Shown here one piece after another: positions 57,720 to 64,000 of a DNA stretch of 64,000 bases. The notes below the pieces were generated by a model, which was not told the origin of the DNA, searched no databases, and saw only the letters and a list, made by a program, of their open reading frames with translations. The stretch comes from Comamonas sp. SCN 65-56. GTDB lineage: Bacteria; Pseudomonadota; Gammaproteobacteria; Burkholderiales; Burkholderiaceae_C. Location of the stretch: assembly GCF_001724135.1 (NCBI RefSeq), contig NZ_MEDS01000008.1, positions 244,988 through 308,987 of the forward strand, read 5' to 3'. The translations under genes were made by a program, and so were the position numbers. Every line of letters begins with the position of its first letter. Positions within the stretch are counted from its first letter, which is position 1.

Positions 57720-57782
57720 ATACCATCAAACTAAGCTCTAGCGCTTATCCAGCAAGCGTTGACAGCTCACAAATTATTGAGA
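57720..57782 (+). repeat. Dispersed palindromic repeat, copy h
   Basis: ATCAAACTAAGCTCTAGCGC, TTATCCAGCAAGCGTTGACAG and CTCACAAATTATTG. Family member just before the dsbC stop codon, in the M61-dsbC gap. Confidence 0.82.
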
Positions 57783-58511
57783 TCACTTCTTGGCAACTGC
57801 CAGCTCATTCATTCTGCGCTCCACCTCGGTCGCCGCAATCGCACCCGGTACGCGCGAGCCATCGGCAAAGATGATCGTAGGCGTGCCGGTGATCTTGTGC
57901 TTGCGTCCCAGCTGCAGGTTGCGCTCCAGCGCCTTCACGTCACAGCTGGCGGCGGCGGGCGTCACATCCTTGAGCATGTGGTCCTGCCATGCGACAGCGC
58001 GGTCCTTGGCGCACCAGATGTTGCGCGACTTCTCTGCCGAATCGGGGCTCAGGATGGGGTAGAGGAAGACGTGCATGGTGACGTTGTCCACCTTCTGCAT
58101 GTCTTTTTCAAAGCGCTTGCAATAGCCGCAATTGGGGTCTTCGAAGATGGCGATCTGGCGCTCGCCCTTGCCGTGCACCACCTTGAAGGCATCGTTGAAC
58201 GGCAGCGACTTGAAATCGATCGCCGTGAGTTTGTTGACGCGGTCCTCGGTCAGGTTGCGCCGTGCCTTGGTGTCTATGAGTTCACCCTGGATAAGGTAGT
58301 TGCCGCCCGCGTCGGTGTAGTACAGGTCGGTACCGATGCGCACCTCATAAAGCCCCTGCATCGGGGTGGCTGTGACCTCGTCGATCTGCGCCAGCTGGGG
58401 GATGCGCTCGGCCAGCGCCTTGCGAATCTGCGCATCCTGCGCGTTGGCCGCCTGGGCGCCCAGCAGCAGGACGGCACACGCCAGGGAAAGGAATCGGAGA
58501 GAAAGTTTCAT
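57783..58511 (-). CDS. dsbC: Thiol:disulfide interchange protein DsbC
   Basis: Predicted 242-residue periplasmic disulfide isomerase. The signal peptide is MKLSLRFLSLACAVLLLGAQAANA. An N-terminal dimerisation domain (about 25-95) is followed by a thioredoxin domain with CGYC at 128-131 and the cis-Pro in KITGTPTIIFADG. Resolves wrong disulfides, recycled by DsbD. It is followed by nothing in the same direction before a repeat; the UbiH-type gene lies 35 bp upstream on the same strand. Confidence 0.95.
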   Translation of the reverse strand: MKLSLRFLSLACAVLLLGAQAANAQDAQIRKALAERIPQLAQIDEVTATPMQGLYEVRIGTDLYYTDAGGNYLIQGELIDTKARRNLTEDRVNKLTAIDFKSLPFNDAFKVVHGKGERQIAIFEDPNCGYCKRFEKDMQKVDNVTMHVFLYPILSPDSAEKSRNIWCAKDRAVAWQDHMLKDVTPAAASCDVKALERNLQLGRKHKITGTPTIIFADGSRVPGAIAATEVERRMNELAVAKK

Positions 58512-58546
58512 GGTGGTTCAGCTGGGCCGCGGCCCGGTTGGAAAAA

Positions 58547-59671
58547 TCAGGCCACGCCCATGGCGTGGCGGCTCACCCAGCCCTTGAGAGGTACCAGGCG
58601 ATCAAACACATTCATGCCGTGCCTGCGCAGCGGCTGCAAGGCCGCATCGCCGCGCGTGAACAGCTGCTGCAGCCCGTCCATGGCCAGCATGGCAGTGGCC
58701 ACCTCGGTCTTGCGCGCACGCTCGTAGCGGCGCAGCAGGCGCTGGTCCGCCAGCGCACGCCAGCCCTCGCGCTGGCTCAGCACCCGCACCAGGGCCGCGA
58801 CATCGGCAAGACCCAGGTTCAACCCCTGGCCCGCCAGCGGATGCACCGCATGCGCGGCGTCCCCGGCGAGCACCCAGGCTTGCCCCGGCGCCCCTGCAAC
58901 CGTGCCGCACCAGCGCCGGGCACGTGCCTGCACCAGCAGCCAGGCAGCACGCGGCGCGATCACCGCAAGCGCTCCAAGCGCGCCGCGGCTGGCTTCGCGC
59001 AGCGCGCCAGCCAGCTCAACCCCATCTGCCTGCAGCCAATGTTGCGATTGCCCATGGGCAACAGACCACACCACGGCCACCGAGTTCCCGTCGTCGCCTC
59101 CCAGGGGAAGAAACGCGAGGATGCTGCCATCCGCACCGAACCACTGGCGCGCCACCGCGCCATGCGGGCGTTCGCAGTCCAGCCGGGTGGCGATCGCATC
59201 CTGCGCATAGGGGACAAGATCGAATTCCACGCCCCATTCGGCGCGGGTGCGGCTGGCGCGGCCTTCGCACACCATGGTCAGCGGCGCAGGCACCGGCTGC
59301 GCCACCATCTCCACCAATGGTTGAAAGCCGATTGCGTCCTGCAGCCGCTGCTCCAGCGCCGGCACATCCACCACCCAGGCGAGTGCCGGCACGCGCTCGG
59401 CCACCGCGTCAAATGCGACTGCCCCGCCCGTATCGGACCATATCTGCATCTGCTGCACGGCGGTGGCGTGCTGCGCCTCGGGCCAGGCACGCACGGATTC
59501 CAGCAGGCTGCGCGACGCGGCATTGAGCGCATAGGCACGCACATCCGCCTGCCCGCTGGATGCGGGCGGCGCCACCAGCGCCACACGCAGCCCGGCGCGC
59601 GCCAGCAGCAGCGCCGCCGCGCGCCCGACGACACCGGCGCCGCGGATGCAAATATCAAAGGCCTGACCCAT
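58547..59671 (-). CDS. UbiH/UbiF/VisC-type FAD-dependent hydroxylase
   Basis: Predicted 374-residue flavin monooxygenase, probably acting in ubiquinone ring hydroxylation. The dinucleotide fold is DICIRGAGVVGRAAALLLARAG. GDAAHAVHPLAGQGLNLGLADV is the family's second FAD motif. Which ring position it modifies (UbiH, UbiF or UbiI type) is not clear. ATG 59671 (MGQAFDIC) was chosen over an upstream start that overlaps the divergent MOSC gene. Likely in one transcript with dsbC. Confidence 0.88.
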   Translation of the reverse strand: MGQAFDICIRGAGVVGRAAALLLARAGLRVALVAPPASSGQADVRAYALNAASRSLLESVRAWPEAQHATAVQQMQIWSDTGGAVAFDAVAERVPALAWVVDVPALEQRLQDAIGFQPLVEMVAQPVPAPLTMVCEGRASRTRAEWGVEFDLVPYAQDAIATRLDCERPHGAVARQWFGADGSILAFLPLGGDDGNSVAVVWSVAHGQSQHWLQADGVELAGALREASRGALGALAVIAPRAAWLLVQARARRWCGTVAGAPGQAWVLAGDAAHAVHPLAGQGLNLGLADVAALVRVLSQREGWRALADQRLLRRYERARKTEVATAMLAMDGLQQLFTRGDAALQPLRRHGMNVFDRLVPLKGWVSRHAMGVA

Positions 59672-59723
59672 GCCGCGGATTGTAGGAGGCGCACAATGAC
59701 CCGTTTTGCCCTCTTTCAACGCC

Positions 59724-60593
59724 ATGCCCAGCCTTGATGAACCGCAGCGCATCCGCATCGCCCGCCTGTTTGTCTATCCCGTCAAATCCTGCGCCGGCGT
59801 ACAGCTGCACGAGGCGCTGCTGGCCGAGACCGGCCTTGACCTGGATCGCAGCTGGATGGTGGTGGACGCCGAAGGCGTATTTCTGACTCAGCGCGAATGG
59901 CCGCGCATGGCCCTGGTGCAGCCCCAAATCAAAAGCACGGAGGTACTGCTGCGCGCGCCCGGCATGCTGACGCTGCACCTGCCCACGGACCAGGCGGCAG
60001 GCCGCACCCGGGTGCGCGTCTGGAAAGATACCGTGGACGCCTGGGACATGGGCGACGTGGCGGCGCAGTGGTTCAGCGATTTTCTCGGCCAGCCCGGGCT
60101 GCGGCTGGCGCGCTTTGATCCCGAGGTACGGCGCCTGTCCGACCTCAGCTGGACCCAGGGCGTGGAAGCGGTCAACCAATTCGTCGATGGCTACCCGCTG
60201 CTGGTCACCAGCGAGGCGTCGCTGGCCGAACTCAACCAGCGCCTGACGCAGGCGGGGCACGCAGCGATAGGCATCGAACGGCTGCGGCCGAATATCGTGC
60301 TGTCCGGCATCGAGGCGCACGACGAAGATCGCTTCAGCGAGATCCGGATCGCCAACGGCGACGGCCAGGTGCGGCTGCAGCCCGTCAAGCCCTGCGCGCG
60401 CTGCCCCATCCCGAACATCAACCCCACAACCGCCGAGCGCAGCCCCGAAGTGCTGGCCACCCTCAGCCGTTACCGCGCCGATCCGCGCCTGGAGAACAAG
60501 CCCACCTTCGGCATGAACGCCATCATTCACGCCGGCATTGGCCACAGCCTGCGCACCGGCGACAGCGTGCAAGCAGACTGGAACTTTGGCTGA
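59724..60593 (+). CDS. MOSC domain protein (YcbX-like)
   Basis: Predicted 289-residue protein with an N-terminal beta-barrel (MOSC_N; IARLFVYPVKSCAGVQL) and a C-terminal MOSC domain. The conserved cysteine is in LQPVKPCARCPIPNINP. YcbX uses molybdenum cofactor to reduce N-hydroxylated bases; a comparable role is inferred. ATG 59724 is preferred over TTG 59706. Divergent from the UbiH-type gene. Confidence 0.88.
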   Translation: MPSLDEPQRIRIARLFVYPVKSCAGVQLHEALLAETGLDLDRSWMVVDAEGVFLTQREWPRMALVQPQIKSTEVLLRAPGMLTLHLPTDQAAGRTRVRVWKDTVDAWDMGDVAAQWFSDFLGQPGLRLARFDPEVRRLSDLSWTQGVEAVNQFVDGYPLLVTSEASLAELNQRLTQAGHAAIGIERLRPNIVLSGIEAHDEDRFSEIRIANGDGQVRLQPVKPCARCPIPNINPTTAERSPEVLATLSRYRADPRLENKPTFGMNAIIHAGIGHSLRTGDSVQADWNFG

Positions 60594-60658
60594 AAGCCGC
60601 ACCGCAAGCCTCGGCAAACGTGGCACCATTGCAGACACGCCACGCCCACCAGCCTGCC

Positions 60659-62263
60659 ATGCCAGACACCGCGTCCGCACCTGACACCAGCAGCGCCGAA
60701 GCACGTGCGCTTGAGTCGGCAGGCAGCCCGACGCTGGATTTTTTGCTGCTGCGCATGCGGCGCAAAAGCGACTTCCCCGCACTCTCGGACACCGTCATGC
60801 GAATCCAGCGCGTGGCCATGTCCGAAGACGATAGCGTGGGCGACCTGACGCGCGAAATCCTCAAGGACGTGGCACTCACCCACAAGCTGCTGCGCCTGGT
60901 GAACAGCCCGCTTTTTGCCCACGCCAGCCGCGGCGGCGTGAGCACCGTCTCGCGCGCCGTCACGCTGGTGGGCTTCAATGCCGTGCGCACCATGGCGCTG
61001 AGCCTGGTGCTGCTGGAGCACATGCAAGACCGTGCCCAGGCCGAGCAGATGCGCGAGGAGTTTCTGCGCGCCATGATGGCCGGCGCGCTGGCCACCGAGC
61101 TGGGCGGGCGGGCACTCGCGGAATCTGCCTTCATCAGCGCCATGTTCCAGAACCTGGGGCGCATGCTGGGCTCCTACTATTTCCCCGAGGAAGCGGCGCA
61201 GATGCGCGCGCTGCTGGCCAATGGCGCCACCGAGGACGCCGCCGCGATGCAGGTGCTGGGGCTGACGCTGGAAGACCTGGGGGTGGGCGTGGCACGCGCC
61301 TGGGGTTTGCCCGATGGCTTGCAACGCAGCATGCGCACGCCCCTGGGTGCGCCGCCCCTGCGCGCGCCCCAGCAGGGCGACGAGCAGTTGCGCTGGATTG
61401 GCCGCGCTGCCAACGAGGTGGCCGCAACCCTGCTGCAGACCGCACCAGACAAGCTCACCGCACGCCTGCAGCAACTGGCGGACAGCTGGCGTCGCACGCT
61501 GCAGATCAGCCCCGAACGATTCGCCGAGGCGGTGCAGCGGGCGCGCCAGCAGCTCGTGGATATTGCCAGCGCGCTGGAGCTGCGTGTCACCGCCGGCAGC
61601 GCCGCAGAACGCCTGCTCAAGCCGCCAGCACCTGCTCCGGACACGGCGCTTGCGCCCGACCCGATCGCCGCCCACGCACTGCACGCGCCAACCGCCGCCC
61701 CTGCGACCAGCGAGCCTCCTGCCGCCGCAACCCTGGTCACGCAGCATGCGGCACAGGTGCTGGGTGCGGGCATCCAGGACATCGCCGATGCACTAGTCCA
61801 AGACGACTTCCGGCTCAACGACGTGCTGCGCATGATCCTAGAAACCATGCTGCGCGCCCTCGGCGCCCGGCGCATCCTCTTTGCCTTGCGCGACCCGCGC
61901 ACCGACACGTTGCGCGGGCGCCTCAGGCTGGGAGAAAGCACGGACGCCGATCTGGCCGCACTGCGGGTGCCGCTGGCCGATGACGGCGACCTGTTTGCCA
62001 CCGTCTGCCAGCGCGGCGCCGACACCCTGATTGCCGACACCCGACAGGGCGGCCTGCATGAACGCTTGCCGGCATGGTTTCGCCAGGGGCTGAACGCACC
62101 GACCTTCCTGCTGCTGCCGCTGCAGCTCAAGGGCAAGCCGTTTGCACTGATCTACGCCGACCACGACTTGCCGGGCGCACTGGCAGTGGACGAAACGCTG
62201 CTCGGCATGCTGCGCACCCTGCGCAACCAGGCCATCATGGCCTTTCGTCAGCGCGGCGGCTGA
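60659..62263 (+). CDS. HDOD domain signalling protein
   Basis: Predicted 534-residue protein with an HDOD domain in the N-terminal half (DFPALSDTVMRIQRVAMSEDDS, LTHKLLRLVNSPLFAH, FISAMFQNLGRMLGSYYFPEEA). After a proline/alanine linker near residue 330-370 the C-terminal part looks like a GAF-type sensor (ALGARRILFALRDPRTDTLRGR). HDOD proteins link to c-di-GMP and stress signalling but have no known catalysis. ATG 60659 is chosen over GTG 60620. Confidence 0.85.
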   Translation: MPDTASAPDTSSAEARALESAGSPTLDFLLLRMRRKSDFPALSDTVMRIQRVAMSEDDSVGDLTREILKDVALTHKLLRLVNSPLFAHASRGGVSTVSRAVTLVGFNAVRTMALSLVLLEHMQDRAQAEQMREEFLRAMMAGALATELGGRALAESAFISAMFQNLGRMLGSYYFPEEAAQMRALLANGATEDAAAMQVLGLTLEDLGVGVARAWGLPDGLQRSMRTPLGAPPLRAPQQGDEQLRWIGRAANEVAATLLQTAPDKLTARLQQLADSWRRTLQISPERFAEAVQRARQQLVDIASALELRVTAGSAAERLLKPPAPAPDTALAPDPIAAHALHAPTAAPATSEPPAAATLVTQHAAQVLGAGIQDIADALVQDDFRLNDVLRMILETMLRALGARRILFALRDPRTDTLRGRLRLGESTDADLAALRVPLADDGDLFATVCQRGADTLIADTRQGGLHERLPAWFRQGLNAPTFLLLPLQLKGKPFALIYADHDLPGALAVDETLLGMLRTLRNQAIMAFRQRGG

Positions 62264-62325
62264 CAGGCTGCGCAGCCCGAGCCCTCTAAAATCAGGGCAT
62301 TCCCCGAATCTGAAAGAAACCCGCC

Positions 62326-63420
62326 ATGAGCCTCCAATGCGGCATCGTGGGGCTGCCCAACGTCGGCAAGTCCACCCTGTTCAACGCCCTCACCAAGGCT
62401 GGCATTGCCGCCGAGAACTATCCTTTTTGTACCATCGAACCCAATACCGGCGTTGTGGAAGTGCCAGATCCGCGCCTGAAACAACTGGCCGAGATCGTGA
62501 AGCCCGATCGCATCGTTCCCGCCATCGTCGAATTCGTTGACATCGCCGGACTGGTGGTGGGCGCGAGCAAGGGCGAAGGCCTGGGCAACCAGTTTCTCGC
62601 GCATATCCGCGAAACCGACGCCATCGTCAACGTCGTGCGCTGCTTTGAAGACCCGAACGTCATCCACGTGGCGGGCAAGGTCGATCCGATTGCCGATATT
62701 GAAGTCATCCAGACCGAGCTGTGCCTGGCGGACCTTGCCACCGTGGAGAAAGCACTCAACCGCTACGGCAAAGCCGCCAAGAGCGGCAACGACAAGGAAG
62801 CGGCCAAGCTCGTCGCCCTGCTGACCCCACTGCAAGCCGCGCTCAACGAAGGCCAACCCGCGCGTAGCGTGCCGGTGAGCAAAGAGGATGCACCGCTGCT
62901 CAAGCCCTTGTGCCTGATCACCGCCAAGCCCGCGATGTTCATCGCCAACGTTGCCGAGGACGGCTTCGAGGCCAACCCGATGCTGGACAAACTTGCGGCC
63001 TATGCAAAGGCACAACACGCTCCGGTCGTTGCCATTTGCGCCAAGATAGAAGCCGAAATGGCAGAAATGAGCGATGAAGATCGCACGATGTTCCTCGAAG
63101 AAATGGGCCTGCACGAACCCGGCCTGAACCGCCTGATTCGCGCCGGATACGAATTGCTCGGTCTGCAGACCTATTTCACCGCCGGCGTCAAGGAAGTGCG
63201 CGCCTGGACCATCCACAAGGGCGACACCGCGCCCCAGGCGGCCGGCGTGATCCACGGCGACTTCGAGCGCGGCTTCATCCGCGCCCAGACCATCGCCTTT
63301 GACGATTTCCTCCAGTTCAAGGGCGAAGCCGGCGCCAAGGAAGCCGGCAAGATGCGTGCAGAAGGCAAGGAATACATCGTCAAAGATGGCGACGTGATGA
63401 ATTTCCTGTTCAACGTCTAA
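62326..63420 (+). CDS. ychF: Redox-regulated ATPase YchF
   Basis: Predicted 364-residue Obg-family P-loop ATPase that associates with ribosomes. G1 is [18 protein letters not shown], switch/G3 [20 protein letters not shown], and the TGS domain ends the protein ([19 protein letters not shown]). The start is preceded by GAAAGAAA. It is followed by an intrinsic terminator. Confidence 0.97.
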   Translation: MSLQCGIVGLPNVGKSTLFNALTKAGIAAENYPFCTIEPNTGVVEVPDPRLKQLAEIVKPDRIVPAIVEFVDIAGLVVGASKGEGLGNQFLAHIRETDAIVNVVRCFEDPNVIHVAGKVDPIADIEVIQTELCLADLATVEKALNRYGKAAKSGNDKEAAKLVALLTPLQAALNEGQPARSVPVSKEDAPLLKPLCLITAKPAMFIANVAEDGFEANPMLDKLAAYAKAQHAPVVAICAKIEAEMAEMSDEDRTMFLEEMGLHEPGLNRLIRAGYELLGLQTYFTAGVKEVRAWTIHKGDTAPQAAGVIHGDFERGFIRAQTIAFDDFLQFKGEAGAKEAGKMRAEGKEYIVKDGDVMNFLFNV

Positions 63421-63461
63421 CTTCGGACTGTTGCCTCGCGGGATATCGTGAGGTTTCAAAT

Positions 63462-63495
63462 AACCCTGCAAGTCATTGATTTGCGGGGTTTTTTT
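63462..63495 (+). terminator. Intrinsic terminator of ychF
   Basis: AACCCTGCAA and TTGCGGGGTT form a 10-bp stem with one G-U pair around a nine-base loop, followed by a run of T. Confidence 0.9.
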
Positions 63496-63521
63496 ATTGT
63501 TTTTGCATCGTTTTTTCTCAC

Positions 63522-63586
63522 TGTTGTTGATTTCCACCCAGAACTGACCCACCCGCACGGGTAATTTCCATCCAAATCTGACCCAC
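63522..63586 (+). mobile_element. IS-end-like direct repeats (possible IS21-family remnant)
   Basis: ATTTCCACCCAGAACTGACC at 63530 and ATTTCCATCCAAATCTGACC at 63564 start two 23-base near-identical direct repeats 34 bp apart; a TG lies just before the first at 63522. Multiple such repeats are typical of IS21-family ends, where the transposase binds. No transposase gene is in the window. I see no gene between here and 63702. Confidence 0.45.
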
Positions 63587-63702
63587 GTAAGAACCCCAAC
63601 CTGCTGCTTTTAGGGACGCCATCGATTCACAGCTTCGCAAGATCGAAGGGCAGAGCCTTGGGTATAAAGTGGCTCGTTTCTTCGGTCTTCTGGGGCGGTG
63701 AT

Positions 63703-64000
63703 TTACGCGACCTGCAGTGTCGGATAGTCTGTATAGCCCTTGGCGCCACCTGCGTAGAGCGTGTTGGAGTCAGGGGCGTTCAGCGGTGTCTTGGCCCTGA
63801 TGCGTGCGGGCAGGTCCGGGTTAGCCAGGAAGGCGGTGCCAAAGGCCACAGCGTCAAGCTTGCCTGCGGCGATGGCCGCCTCTGCCTCATCAGCGCTGTA
63901 GCCCATATTGCCCACCAACACACCCTTGTACTTTTCACGCGCTACGGGCATGACATCGGCCTTCTGCACGCCGAAGAAATCGGCGCGCATCACGTGCAGG
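63703..64000 (-). CDS. Old Yellow Enzyme family oxidoreductase, C-terminal part
   Basis: The last roughly 99 residues of an FMN-dependent ene-reductase of the NemA type; the gene runs off the end of the window. GVLVGNMGYSADEAEAAIAAGKLDAVAFGTAFLANPDLPARI contains the FMN-phosphate-binding segment, and the end GGAKGYTDYPTL is characteristic. Stop at 63703-63705. Start and N-terminal half not seen. It lies about 115 bp beyond the IS-end-like repeats. Confidence 0.88.
   Translation of the reverse strand, partial: LHVMRADFFGVQKADVMPVAREKYKGVLVGNMGYSADEAEAAIAAGKLDAVAFGTAFLANPDLPARIRAKTPLNAPDSNTLYAGGAKGYTDYPTLQVA

Overview
The window is a gene-dense, high-GC stretch of a betaproteobacterial chromosome, most likely Burkholderiales and probably Comamonadaceae. 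I base this on the gene neighbourhoods (dusB-fis; algH-ruvX-pyrR-pyrB-pyrX; the pilGHIJ-chpA chemosensory cluster; the sbp-cysTWA-cysJIGHDN block), on an SAH riboswitch in front of ahcY, and on a short dispersed AGCGCTTG-type palindromic repeat that I associate with that family. No species can be named. Almost every gene is a housekeeping gene. The clear accessory features are a ccdAB toxin-antitoxin pair with a lone CRISPR repeat beside it, and a remnant that looks like an insertion-sequence end.

Layout. 0-9 kb: patatin-like phospholipase, diguanylate cyclase, metG broken by two frameshifts, a lipoprotein 5'-nucleotidase, an aminotransferase and rlmJ. 9-15 kb: rlpA-metF-ahcY (minus strand, led by an SAH riboswitch), divergent from prfC and a HAD phosphatase. 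15-18 kb: gltIJKL-type amino-acid ABC transporter. 18-24 kb: pyrimidine cluster algH-ruvX-pyrR-pyrB-pyrX-arsC-pyrC, with pilU upstream. 25-34 kb: Pil-Chp twitching chemosensory operon pilG-pilH-pilI-pilJ-chpA. 34-40 kb: hemL, an EamA exporter, purH, dusB-fis and a YqaA-type membrane protein. 40-52.5 kb: a complete sulfate uptake and assimilation block (sbp, cysT, cysW, cysA, cysJ, cysI, cysG, cysH, cysD, cysN). 52.5-53.6 kb: ccdAB, a 420-bp non-coding stretch and tRNA-Met. 53.6-64 kb: ltrA, enoyl-CoA hydratase, an M61 peptidase, dsbC, a UbiH-type hydroxylase, a MOSC protein, an HDOD protein, ychF, IS-end-like repeats and a truncated Old Yellow Enzyme gene.

Most notable observation. A single 28-bp repeat of the type I-F CRISPR class lies 163 bp downstream of ccdB. 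The bases right after it would be the start of a crRNA-like guide. They match the ccdAB promoter/operator palindrome at 12 of the first 15 positions, and the matched site is preceded by CC, the type I-F PAM. The match begins inside the palindrome and includes the one base that breaks its symmetry. This layout is what is expected if a mini-CRISPR guide directs Cascade to repress ccdAB, as in the CreTA logic but with a classical two-protein toxin-antitoxin pair. No cas genes are in the window, so function is inferred.

Other points. metG carries an exact 13-bp tandem duplication plus a second frameshift. prfC carries a 30-bp in-frame tandem duplication. Eight copies of the dispersed palindrome sit between genes, and three of them supply the stop codon and last residues of the adjacent gene. 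The pyrimidine cluster holds both a catalytic dihydroorotase (PyrC) and a homologue that has lost its zinc-binding histidines (PyrX).
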